Assembly: GCF_001436395.1 (NCBI RefSeq)
Contig: NZ_AZGJ01000013.1
Location: 1 to 47,377, forward strand
Length of the DNA stretch: 47,377 nt
Direction of reading: 5' to 3'
DNA from: Secundilactobacillus malefermentans DSM 5705 = KCTC 3548
GTDB taxonomy: Bacteria > Bacillota > Bacilli > Lactobacillales > Lactobacillaceae
Shown: piece by piece, positions 1 to 7,406 of the stretch
Layout of the letters: the number at the start of each line of letters is the position of its first letter
How positions within the stretch are numbered: position 1 is the first letter of the stretch
The notes under the pieces: model-generated
Seen by the model: only the letters and a program-made list of their open reading frames with translations
What the model was told of the DNA's origin: nothing
The model's database searches: none
Made by a program: the position numbers and the translations under genes

Positions 1-39
1 ACAGGAAAAAGTATAGAACCAAAGTAAATAGGGTCAAGC

Positions 40-78
40 AAAAAGGGAAGTGTCCAACTAGTGGGCGCTTCCCTTTTT
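40..78. terminator. Bidirectional intrinsic terminator
   Basis: A run of five A and GGGAAG at 40-50 pairs with CTTCCC and five T at 68-78. The stem continues inward (52-55 with 63-66) and leaves a 7-nt loop. It lies just beyond the stop of the CNNM-type gene at 84 and has T-runs on either strand, so it probably ends that gene and any gene entering from the left. Confidence 0.8.
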
Positions 79-83
79 AGTGA

Positions 84-1463
84 TTAATCATCATCTTCGT
101 CAGCATCATCTTCGGTAACGGGATCGACTGGTTTTTGGACCGTGACCTCAAACCAATTGATAAATGAGTTTTCATAATCTAAGACTTTAAAATCAAAGTT
201 GGCAATCTTGATGATGCTTCCCTTTTTCAAATTGGGCTCAAGATCGATAATATATCCAGCAATTGTGACGTTGTCCGCATCTTCAAATTCTTTGATGTCG
301 GTCTGGAAGTAACGCTCAAAGTCGTAAGTTGTCATCTTCCCATTTACTTGGAAAGAGCCGTTTGGTTGCTTGAAGATGTCTTCAGTAGAAGAATCATCAA
401 TTTCATCACGAACGGTGCCAAATAACTCTTCGTAAATATCCTTATCAGTAATGATTCCGGAAGTTCCACCGTATTCATCCACAACGACCACAATTGGTGT
501 TCGTTTCTTAATCATTTGCTGGAGAACTGTTGCGATTGGCGTTGTTTCGGGTGTCGTCGAAATATCACGTAAAAGGCGATCAATGTGCATCGTTGAATCG
601 ACCTGTGATTGACGAATTAAATCGTAGTTATAAACGTAACCTAAAATTTTATCTTTATCGCCATCGGCAACAACTGGCAAACGGCTGAATTTTTCCTGCA
701 GGTAAACGTTGATTGCTTCCTTAACGTTTGATGTAATATCTAGGACGATAAGCGCAGTTCGGTCAATCATGATGTCTTTGGCAACTTTATCGTTTAATTC
801 AAAGGCACGCTGCATGTAAACTAAATCATTTTGCTCAAGCTGGCCACCCTCAACGGCATTTTTAGAAAGGCTCAGGATTTCTGATTGTGAGAAAACCTCA
901 TCACTTTCATTTGCGACAGGTAGACCGATTAATTTAACAACGCCGTTTGAAGAAGCATTGAGTAACCAAACGAATGGGTAAAATAGGATATGGAAGAAGT
1001 GAAGCGGATTGGTAACAACTCTTAAAACCTTCATTGGCATATCAATCGAAATGTTTTTTGGAACAATTTCGGTGAAGACCACTTCTAAGTAAGTTAAGAC
1101 CAAAATACCGACAACGGCACTAACGGCGTGCATTGTGGCGCCACCCGGATTTAAGTGGGTGATGTTCAACAAGTCCACCAAAATAGCCACAACGGTGGAT
1201 TCACCTAACCAACCCATGATAATACCGGCAACCGAAACGCCGACTTGAGTTGTTGATAGGTATTCGTTCAAATTAGTAACCATCTTCAAAGATCGATTAA
1301 GACGTACAGATGGTTTGTCCAGCTGTTCCATTTTGTCTTGCAGTGCACTTGGCCGCGTTTGGACCAAGGCAAATTCGCACGCTACAAAGAACGCGGCAAA
1401 CAAGAATGTGATTAACAATATAATTAAATTAATAACTATGTGACCACTATCCAAAAAAATCAT
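84..1463 (-). CDS. CNNM/HlyC-CorC family membrane protein with CBS domains
   Basis: 459-residue protein of the DUF21-CBS-CorC family, often annotated as hemolysin or Mg2+/Co2+ efflux protein. Residues about 1-190 form the DUF21 membrane domain with hydrophobic segments near 8-30, 70-95 and 110-135. A CBS pair follows at about 220-350, containing the typical VVVDEYGGTSGI stretch, then a C-terminal CorC_HlyC domain and a very acidic tail. Length and domain order are normal for the family. Members are linked to magnesium homeostasis and membrane stress, but the substrate here is not visible. The ATG at 1463 has an AGGA directly next to it, tight spacing for a ribosome binding site. The gene stands alone and ends in the hairpin at 40-78. 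Confidence 0.88.
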   Translation of the reverse strand: MIFLDSGHIVINLIILLITFLFAAFFVACEFALVQTRPSALQDKMEQLDKPSVRLNRSLKMVTNLNEYLSTTQVGVSVAGIIMGWLGESTVVAILVDLLNITHLNPGGATMHAVSAVVGILVLTYLEVVFTEIVPKNISIDMPMKVLRVVTNPLHFFHILFYPFVWLLNASSNGVVKLIGLPVANESDEVFSQSEILSLSKNAVEGGQLEQNDLVYMQRAFELNDKVAKDIMIDRTALIVLDITSNVKEAINVYLQEKFSRLPVVADGDKDKILGYVYNYDLIRQSQVDSTMHIDRLLRDISTTPETTPIATVLQQMIKKRTPIVVVVDEYGGTSGIITDKDIYEELFGTVRDEIDDSSTEDIFKQPNGSFQVNGKMTTYDFERYFQTDIKEFEDADNVTIAGYIIDLEPNLKKGSIIKIANFDFKVLDYENSFINWFEVTVQKPVDPVTEDDADEDDD

Positions 1464-1643
1464 TCCTCATTTCTTATCTCGTCATTATTATGTTTATCCT
1501 TCATTATACTGCTGATGACCTAAGATATTAAGCAGTTAAGTGAAATCGGCAAAAATAATTAGGAAAAAGGTCGGAAAATTTAACGTTTGCAAAAATCAGT
1601 GCTATGTTTGAGATGGAGTTAAATTAATAAGGAGATCTTAGAC

Positions 1644-1973
1644 ATGGCAACAAAAGAAGCTGTAAAAAAAGAAGAAGTCACTTTTAAGTATGATGATGCG
1701 GATGTTGAAAAGGGTGCCAAGATAATTGACGACCGTGGCTACATCACGAAAAAAGACTTTCCAAAGATGGATAATGCACTTTGGTCAGCTGGTTTTGAAA
1801 AGAAGATTGACGAGTACTTGTTAAACAAGGACGAGAGCCACTACATGTACTTTGAGAAGTTCGATTTTGCAGGTGGCACTATCGAAAATATCATCTTCGA
1901 CATGGATAAGATTAAAACCCGTACCGCAGCGTTGAACCAATTGGGTGAGACACTGGATTTGAAAGTATTTTAA
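1644..1973 (+). CDS. Small hypothetical protein
   Basis: 109-residue protein that I do not recognise. It is highly charged (many Lys, Asp and Glu), with no signal peptide, membrane segment or cysteine, so it should be a soluble cytoplasmic protein. The first 12 residues are Lys/Glu-rich. Aromatic residues cluster in the middle (HYMYFEKFDF). A clean AAGGAGA about 9 nt before the ATG supports translation. It is monocistronic, lying between the divergent CNNM gene and the structured repeat at 2011-2247, which is oriented the other way. A DNA- or protein-binding accessory role is possible, but nothing in the sequence decides it. Confidence 0.7.
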   Translation: MATKEAVKKEEVTFKYDDADVEKGAKIIDDRGYITKKDFPKMDNALWSAGFEKKIDEYLLNKDESHYMYFEKFDFAGGTIENIIFDMDKIKTRTAALNQLGETLDLKVF

Positions 1974-2010
1974 AATAAAAATTGAAAGTAAGTTAAAAGA
2001 GTAAAAAAAA

Positions 2011-2247
2011 GGGCCGGGACAAAACAAATGTTTTGTCCCGGTCCCTTTACTATTTCCGAATATTCTTGCTTAGTCGGGTTCCAAAAGGCTGCTTTCTCCG
2101 CCTAGCTACGATCAACAAACAATCCCAAGTGCAGGATTATTCGTTAATCTAGGCTGCGACTTGGACTGTCGTATTTCGACATAGTCCAATCGACATCGTA
2201 GCGAAGCGTAGTATGCTCAAAAGCAAACCGCCTTTTGTCTCACCCTC
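2011..2247 (-). repeat. Structured intergenic repeat, copy 1 (long form)
   Basis: Read on the minus strand, it begins GAGGGTGAGACAAAAGGC right after the stop of the 91-residue gene (2260) and ends in a terminator hairpin (2045-2011) followed by a T-run (2010-2003). It matches copy 2 (31930-32110) almost base for base, except for an extra 57-nt block at 2155-2211. That block carries its own hairpin (TTGGACTGTCG at 2161-2171 against CGACATAGTCCAA at 2177-2189). A long nested hairpin is conserved in both copies. Similar GGGACAAAAC elements are common between genes in lactobacilli; their function is unknown to me. Confidence 0.85.
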
Positions 2248-2259
2248 ATTTTTTGCTTA

Positions 2260-2535
2260 TTAACCATCCTCAGCATCTTCTTTTGAATCAATCAGCTGAA
2301 TCTGAAATGTTTGACCATTTGCCTCAAAGGTTTCTGAAATCAAACTGTCCTTTTTAAATGGAACAATAATTCGGTCATAAATTTCATCGTCTTTATCTAG
2401 TAATTCCAAATGAATGCCGTACTGAATTTGGTAGAACGGACTAACGGCAACGTCATACTTAAAACTCGTGCCATCACGGTAACGGTAGGTTAGTAATTGA
2501 TCTAGGATTAAGGGTAATTTTACGAGATGCACCAT
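2260..2535 (-). CDS. Small hypothetical protein
   Basis: 91-residue protein, not recognised. It is beta-rich in appearance and acidic at the C-terminus (ending EDAEDG), with no signal peptide or membrane segment and no cysteines. AAAGGAG about 10 nt before the ATG at 2535 is a good ribosome binding site, so the start is secure. The stop is only 13 nt from structured repeat copy 1, which then serves as its 3' untranslated region and terminator. It is transcribed away from hsp20, with which it shares an intergenic region of about 160 bp that holds CIRCE. Confidence 0.68.
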   Translation of the reverse strand: MVHLVKLPLILDQLLTYRYRDGTSFKYDVAVSPFYQIQYGIHLELLDKDDEIYDRIIVPFKKDSLISETFEANGQTFQIQLIDSKEDAEDG

Positions 2536-2594
2536 TAGTTCGGACTCCTTTCAACTTTACTATTGCCATTATAGCAGGTATTTTTGGATTACTT

Positions 2595-2654
2595 TTAGCA
2601 CTCTTATATTTATAGTGCTAAATTCTTGCATATCTGACCAATACTGACTAATAT
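2595..2654 (+). promoter_or_regulatory. CIRCE operator and promoter of hsp20, weak CtsR-like box
   Basis: TTAGCACTC (2595-2603), nine spacer bases, then TAGTGCTAA (2613-2621). This is the HrcA-binding CIRCE inverted repeat with one mismatch (T for G at 2613). The promoter reads TTGCAT (2626-2631), 17 bp, TAATAT (2649-2654). Within the spacer, TCTGACC-AAT-ACTGACT (2633-2649) resembles the inverse of the CtsR heptad pair (TTTGACC, 3 nt, TTTGACC), with several mismatches. HrcA control is well supported; CtsR control is a guess. Confidence 0.82.
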
Positions 2655-2698
2655 AGAAAATGTAAAGAGATAAAAGAAATTGAAAGGGGTTTTTATTT

Positions 2699-3115
2699 AT
2701 GGCTAACAGTTTAATGAACAGAGATTTCGGAATGTTTGATCCAATGGATATTTTCAGTGACTTTGATCATGGGTTCATGAAGGAATCCCAAATGAAGACA
2801 GATGTTCGCGAAACCGACAAGACTTATGAGGTTGCATCCGAGTTACCTGGCTTCAAGAAGGAAGACATTCACTTGGATTACCGTGATAATACCTTGAGAA
2901 TTAGCGCGGTTAACAATTTGCAAAAGGATGAAAAGGACAAGAAGGGGCAGTTGCTTCGTCAAGAACGATCATCGAGTAACGTTGTGCGTTCCTTCTATCT
3001 TCCTGGCGTTGATAAAGACAATGTTTCCGCAAAGTATGATGGTGGAATTTTGACGATTTCCTTGCCAAAGGTAGATGGGCAAGTGGAAGATGATCACCAT
3101 ATTGAAATTAACTAG
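2699..3115 (+). CDS. Hsp20 family small heat-shock protein
   Basis: 138-residue cytoplasmic holdase chaperone of the alpha-crystallin/IbpA family. The alpha-crystallin domain spans about residues 32-130. It shows the usual ELPGFKKEDI early strand pair, the GQLLRQERSS region and the closing GILTISLPK motif. The N-terminal arm is short and rich in Met, Phe and Asp (FGMFDPMDIF), and the C-terminus ends near IEIN, close to the IxI tail used for oligomer contacts. AAAGGGG precedes the ATG. The gene is monocistronic, with CIRCE and a sigma-A type promoter upstream and a strong terminator at 3124-3160, so it should be heat-induced through HrcA. Confidence 0.95.
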   Translation: MANSLMNRDFGMFDPMDIFSDFDHGFMKESQMKTDVRETDKTYEVASELPGFKKEDIHLDYRDNTLRISAVNNLQKDEKDKKGQLLRQERSSSNVVRSFYLPGVDKDNVSAKYDGGILTISLPKVDGQVEDDHHIEIN

Positions 3116-3123
3116 TAAGTGAC

Positions 3124-3160
3124 AAAGAGCTGATCTGCAGATGCAGACCAGCTCTTTTTT
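3124..3160. terminator. Intrinsic terminator between convergent hsp20 and aldo/keto reductase
   Basis: AGAGCTG and TCTGC pair with GCAGA and CAGCTCT, with one internal mismatch, followed by six T. A run of A on the other side allows use from both strands. Confidence 0.85.
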
Positions 3161-3161
3161 G

Positions 3162-4004
3162 TTAATATTGCTTTCCTAATTCATAAACTAGTTCAGGTTC
3201 ATTTCCCGTTCGTTGGTTCTTATTCAAGAGGTCAATCATCGTCATTTCGTCTTCAGTCAATTCAAAATCAAAGATGTCGATGTTTTCTTTAATTCGTTCT
3301 GGGGTCTTTGACTTCGGAATGACGGCGACACCTTGTTGAATTTCCCAACGAAGAATAACTTGGGCAACGGACTTGCTGTGGTGGGCCGCAATTTTAGCAA
3401 TCATTGGGTTGTCGAGAACGGCACCACGGCCAAGCGGGCTCCACGCCTGCGTTGCAATTTTTTCTTGTTCATCAAATTTGACGAGTGGTTTGTTTGTCAA
3501 ATAGGGATGCAGTTCAACTTGGTTAACCGCTGGCATTTCCTCAGCTTTGGTGGCCAATAGTTGCAAATGAACTTGCTGGTAGTTGGAAACTCCGATGGAC
3601 TTGACTTTGCCATCTTTTTTCAACTGTTCCAGTGCTCGCCAAGTATCGAAAAATTGGGTCTGGATTGGCCAGTGAACCAGCAGTAAATCGAGGTGGTCAG
3701 TCTGTAGCCGTTTGAGCGAATCGTCAATACTGGCAATGGTTAAATCGTAGCCTTGGCTATATTCTGCAACCTTTGATGTGATAAAAATTTCATCGCGGGG
3801 AATCTGCAGATTAATGAATGATTGGCCTAAAAGGTCCTCATTTCGGTAAAGTTGAGCGGTATCAAATAGGCGATAACCAGCGTCGTACGCCGTTTTAATG
3901 GATTGATCCATTGTTTCTTGGTCAGTAAGAAGGTAAGTTCCGAAGCCAACGAGCGGCATCTTATTACCATCTTTTAGGGTGAGCGTCTTTTCAATTTCTG
4001 ACAT
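3162..4004 (-). CDS. Aldo/keto reductase (AKR5-like)
   Basis: 280-residue NADPH-dependent TIM-barrel oxidoreductase, usual length. The catalytic tetrad is visible as D48, Y53, K78 and H111. The cofactor phosphate-binding IPKS motif is near residue 230. It resembles YvgN/YtbE and 2,5-diketogluconate reductases, which reduce small aldehydes and dicarbonyls; the true substrate cannot be read from sequence. GGAGGAAG sits a few bases before the ATG. An extended -10 (TGTTATAAT, minus strand, 4034-4039) lies upstream, with a cre-like sequence between it and a weak -35. It shares a terminator with hsp20. Confidence 0.92.
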   Translation of the reverse strand: MSEIEKTLTLKDGNKMPLVGFGTYLLTDQETMDQSIKTAYDAGYRLFDTAQLYRNEDLLGQSFINLQIPRDEIFITSKVAEYSQGYDLTIASIDDSLKRLQTDHLDLLLVHWPIQTQFFDTWRALEQLKKDGKVKSIGVSNYQQVHLQLLATKAEEMPAVNQVELHPYLTNKPLVKFDEQEKIATQAWSPLGRGAVLDNPMIAKIAAHHSKSVAQVILRWEIQQGVAVIPKSKTPERIKENIDIFDFELTEDEMTMIDLLNKNQRTGNEPELVYELGKQY

Positions 4005-4033
4005 TATGCTTCCTCCAATAGTTGAATAGCACT

Positions 4034-4061
4034 ATTATAACATTGAAAGCGCATTAACTAA
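4034..4061 (-). promoter_or_regulatory. Promoter with possible cre site for aldo/keto reductase
   Basis: On the minus strand TTAGTT, 16 bp, TATAAT (with TG one base before it). TGAAAGCGCATTAA at 4044-4057 matches 12 of 14 positions of the CcpA cre consensus TGWAANCGNTNWCA and falls in the spacer. Two mismatches make this a weaker cre than those before adhE and lplA1. Confidence 0.45.
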
Positions 4062-4153
4062 GTTCCAAATTTTTGGTAAAACTAGGCGGAAATGGTGCGA
4101 AAACTTGTGATTATTGAGTACAATAATGGTAAAAGTAAACCGAGGTGACCTAG

Positions 4154-6520
4154 ATGACCGAAGCAAAAAGCTTATCCTTAACCAATTTAGATCAAGGATT
4201 AACCGCAGATGAAGTTCAGCGGGCGGTTCAATCTGGTCAAAAAAATGCGCCAACCAAGCCCCTGACAAAATCGATTCAACAAATTGTCAGCGGAAACTTT
4301 TTGACGTTATTCAATTTGATTAACATTGTGTTGGGGGTTCTGATTGCATATACCGGCAGTTATAAGAACCTGTTGTTTTTGGGAATCGCCATTGTCAACA
4401 CGGCGATTGGAACCTTCCAGGAAATCAGATCCAAGCGCCAAATTGATAAGATGACGATTCTGTCCGAAGGCAAAGTGAAGGTGCGACGAAACGGAGAAAT
4501 AGTTGAGTTGCGGCGAGAAGAACTTGTTTTAGGCGATTTGCTGATTGTTGCGCGAGGTGATCAAATACCGCTTGACGGAATCGTTCGCACAACGAAGGGA
4601 ATTGAACTCGACGAATCCCTCATTACTGGTGAACCTAATGCCATCAGTAAGCAAACTGGCGATCAAATGACATCTGGCAGCTTCATTGTTAGTGGGCAGG
4701 CGGTCGTTCAAGTAACGGCGATTGGTGAGAAAAGTTATGTTCATCAAATTACCGCGGCTGTCCAAACTGAAAAACCGCATGATAACAGCGTGTTACTCAC
4801 CATCATCAACCGAATCATTAAAATATTGACCATTGTGATTATTCCCCTAGGCGTTATTTTATTTATATCAAAACAAATGCATGGCAGCTCGTTTAACCAG
4901 GCAATTTTGGGGACGTCTGCCGCAATGATTGGGATGATTCCAGAAGGATTGGTATTGTTGACCTCCGTTGCGTTAGCGGTCTCTGCAAGAAAGCTGGCCA
5001 ACCGCAACGTGCTGGTGCGAGAATTGCCCGCTATCGAAAATTTGGCACGGGTGGATACGCTTTGTTTAGACAAAACGGGAACCATTACGAGTGGTAATTT
5101 AATTGTGGATCACATCATTCCTTTGGGAAGCGCTCATTCAGATACGGAAATTAAGACAATCATGGGCAGTTTTATTAATGGAATCGATGACCATAACGAG
5201 ACGGCTGAGGCACTTAAAAGAGTCCTACCAGGAAAAACGGGCCAAATTCAAACCGTTATTCCATTTTCTTCTGACCGGAAATGGAGTGGGGCTGCGGTCA
5301 ATAATCAGAATTACGTCTTGGGAGCACCTGAATTTATTCAGACTGATTTACCAAAAGAATTAGCAACGCGCATTATGAATTATTCCAAGGAAGGTTTCCG
5401 AGTTTTGTGTTTTGCCAGCACATCGGAATTAACCCCGACAAATTTAGGCAAAGTGATGCCGTTAGCGCTCATTTTGATTACGGACGAATTACGAGAAAAC
5501 GCCAAAAACACGTTTGAATACTTCAATAACCAAGACGTTGCGCTCAAAGTGGTTTCCGGTGATAACCCAGTTACCGTCAGTAAAATTGCCCAAAATGCAG
5601 GAATTAAGAACACGGATAAGTTCGTTGATATGAGCCAGTTGGGAGATCAACCGGATTATGGCACGTTGGTTGCAACCTACACCGTTTTTGGCCGAGTTAA
5701 GCCCGAACAAAAGCAACAATTAATTGCTGCTTGGCAGGATCAAGGCCACAAGGTTGCCATGACGGGTGACGGTGTGAATGATATTTTAGCTTTGCGTCAG
5801 GCCGACTGTGGTATCGCGATGGCGAGTGGAAGCGAAGCCGCAAAGAGTATTTCTGACTTTGTTCTCATTCACTCCAATTTTGATGCAATGATTGCCGTTC
5901 TAAATGAAGGGCGCCGGGTTATCAATAATATTGAGCAAGTTGCGTCGCTATATCTCATTAAAACGATGTACTCCGTTGCACTGAGCCTCTTATTTATCTT
6001 CTTAAAGAGTGGCTACCCGTTTCAGCCGATTCAATTGACGCCGATTTCAACGCTGATGGTTGGAATTCCGTCCTTCGTGTTGGCATTGGAACCGAATTAT
6101 GGCCGAATTACGGATCGATTTATGAAACAAGTAATGGAGGTCGCAGTTCCAGCGGCAATTTGCGTGGTTGGGTACATTTCAGTTATTTTCATCGTTGGTG
6201 GCGGGGTGTTTGGCTTGAAATATGCGCAAACCTCAACGTTGAGCGTCATTTTGACGGGGGCGGTTTGTCTCACTGCTCTGATCACGGTTTCAAGGCCACT
6301 CAATCGGCTAAAGGTTTTACTGCTGACGACGATGGCAACCCTCTTTATTATCACCGTTGTTTTCTTTAGTCACTTGTTCTCACTGGTCTCACTCTTCAAT
6401 TTGGGATTAGCGATGCTTTACATTCCATTGCTGGTAACCGTTTATCCGATTTACTTTGTGGTACAGGAACTCTTGGGAAAACGCGTATTTAGTAAAATCA
6501 AATGGAAGACCATTAAATAA
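4154..6520 (+). CDS. CtpE-like cation-transporting P-type ATPase
   Basis: 788-residue P-type ATPase. Motifs in order are TGEP (158-161, actuator), PEGLVLLTS in membrane segment 4 (263-271), the phosphorylated DKTGT (D306), the nucleotide-pocket KWSG (376-379) and TGDGVND (537-543). About ten membrane helices: two near 48-95, two near 215-275 and six after 580. The PEGL signature followed by LVRELPAIENLARVD resembles mycobacterial CtpE, reported as a calcium importer, rather than copper or zinc pumps, which carry CPC/CPH here. Heavy-metal-binding N-terminal domains are absent. Calcium is therefore the best guess for the substrate, but this is inference. AGGTGA precedes the ATG; the gene is probably monocistronic. 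Confidence 0.9.
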   Translation: MTEAKSLSLTNLDQGLTADEVQRAVQSGQKNAPTKPLTKSIQQIVSGNFLTLFNLINIVLGVLIAYTGSYKNLLFLGIAIVNTAIGTFQEIRSKRQIDKMTILSEGKVKVRRNGEIVELRREELVLGDLLIVARGDQIPLDGIVRTTKGIELDESLITGEPNAISKQTGDQMTSGSFIVSGQAVVQVTAIGEKSYVHQITAAVQTEKPHDNSVLLTIINRIIKILTIVIIPLGVILFISKQMHGSSFNQAILGTSAAMIGMIPEGLVLLTSVALAVSARKLANRNVLVRELPAIENLARVDTLCLDKTGTITSGNLIVDHIIPLGSAHSDTEIKTIMGSFINGIDDHNETAEALKRVLPGKTGQIQTVIPFSSDRKWSGAAVNNQNYVLGAPEFIQTDLPKELATRIMNYSKEGFRVLCFASTSELTPTNLGKVMPLALILITDELRENAKNTFEYFNNQDVALKVVSGDNPVTVSKIAQNAGIKNTDKFVDMSQLGDQPDYGTLVATYTVFGRVKPEQKQQLIAAWQDQGHKVAMTGDGVNDILALRQADCGIAMASGSEAAKSISDFVLIHSNFDAMIAVLNEGRRVINNIEQVASLYLIKTMYSVALSLLFIFLKSGYPFQPIQLTPISTLMVGIPSFVLALEPNYGRITDRFMKQVMEVAVPAAICVVGYISVIFIVGGGVFGLKYAQTSTLSVILTGAVCLTALITVSRPLNRLKVLLLTTMATLFIITVVFFSHLFSLVSLFNLGLAMLYIPLLVTVYPIYFVVQELLGKRVFSKIKWKTIK

Positions 6521-6526
6521 TCATAA

Positions 6527-6569
6527 AATAGCAGATTACCTAGTGTAATAAACTAGGTAATCTGCTATT
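6527..6569 (+). terminator. Perfect 18-bp hairpin downstream of the P-type ATPase
   Basis: AATAGCAGATTACCTAGT (6527-6544) pairs perfectly with 6552-6569 around a 7-nt loop. The following sequence (ATTATTTAGG) is a poor T-tract, so it may terminate only partly, or may protect the mRNA end. It lies just 31 bp before the next start codon. Confidence 0.65.
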
Positions 6570-6600
6570 ATTTAGGTAACAGCTAAAGGAGTGATTTTTT

Positions 6601-7131
6601 ATGAAGGGTTATGAAAAATACCAACAGTGGGAACGGCAAATTCGCCAAGTTTCCCTGCCACACTGGTCAGAATTACCAAAATTTGATTTGTACATGGATC
6701 AAGTACTGGCATTTTTGAATGGCACGTTGGGGGCGCTTGGGCTTGAAACTGTGACGGCTCCTATGGTAAATAACTACGTGAAGCATAAAATTATCATCGC
6801 GCCAGTCAAGAAGAAATACCAAACGATGCATTTAGTCGACTTGATTATGATTAGCCTCTTGAAGCCAATGTTTTCAATGGAAACTATTCGATCGGGGATG
6901 GATCAAGTCACTGCGGGCGATTTTCCAAAACAGGCCTACGATAACTTCATTGATGCACTGAACGATAGCCTCGCCCATTTGGGTGAAGATCAGAAAGAGC
7001 CTCAGTCGTCTAACTTAAATCAAAAATTGATGCAGGTGGCGGTGGATGCAGTTGTTGATAGTATCCAAGCAAAACAATTATTGTCATTAATTGAGCGACC
7101 CTTGAGAAAAATAGATAAGGCAAAAAAATAA
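6601..7131 (+). CDS. DUF1836 domain-containing protein
   Basis: 176-residue cytoplasmic protein. The LPxWxELPxxDLYMDQV start, the MVNNYVKHK stretch and the following KKKYQTMHL match the DUF1836 family of Firmicutes, which resembles MerR-type winged-helix DNA-binding folds. No role has been proven for the family to my knowledge. No membrane segments. AAAGGAG about 9 nt before the ATG fixes the start. It follows the P-type ATPase hairpin and ends in its own terminator (7143-7175), so it may be transcribed by readthrough or from an unseen promoter within 80 bp. Confidence 0.85.
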   Translation: MKGYEKYQQWERQIRQVSLPHWSELPKFDLYMDQVLAFLNGTLGALGLETVTAPMVNNYVKHKIIIAPVKKKYQTMHLVDLIMISLLKPMFSMETIRSGMDQVTAGDFPKQAYDNFIDALNDSLAHLGEDQKEPQSSNLNQKLMQVAVDAVVDSIQAKQLLSLIERPLRKIDKAKK

Positions 7132-7142
7132 AAAATTTTATG

Positions 7143-7175
7143 ATGAGTCCAACTTTATTGTTGGGCTCATTTTTT
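7143..7175 (+). terminator. Intrinsic terminator of the DUF1836 gene
   Basis: ATGAGTCCAAC (7143-7153) pairs with GTTGGGCTCAT (7160-7170), followed by a run of T. Confidence 0.85.
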
Positions 7176-7218
7176 GTGTCAAAAGCCAGACAACGTTCAA
7201 TCATTCACATAACAGCAA

Positions 7219-7351
7219 AGAAACCGCTTTCAAAAGTTATCACTTTTTATAAAGCGATACAAGTATTGATATAATAGTGTTAGATAGACAATAAAAAAAT
7301 AAAAAAATAGTTCATCAAATTGGTTTACATTTTAAAAAGGTGTGATAATAT
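7219..7351 (+). promoter_or_regulatory. cre site and two candidate promoters of adhE
   Basis: AGAAACCGCTTTCA (7219-7232) matches the cre consensus at 13 of 14 positions. Promoter P1 has an extended -10, TGATATAAT (TATAAT at 7270-7275). Promoter P2 reads TTTACA (7324-7329), 16 bp, TAATAT (7346-7351). CcpA repression of adhE is the likely consequence of the cre position, upstream of P1. I do not see a convincing Rex palindrome. Confidence 0.72.
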
Positions 7352-7406
7352 AGAGAATGTGAAAAACATAACAAGAGAGAAAACAATTTATTGGAGGTTA
7401 TTGATA

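Noticed and set aside
4744-5085. Antisense frames within the P-type ATPase
   Set aside because: Shadow frames of a well-conserved gene; no independent promoter or domain.
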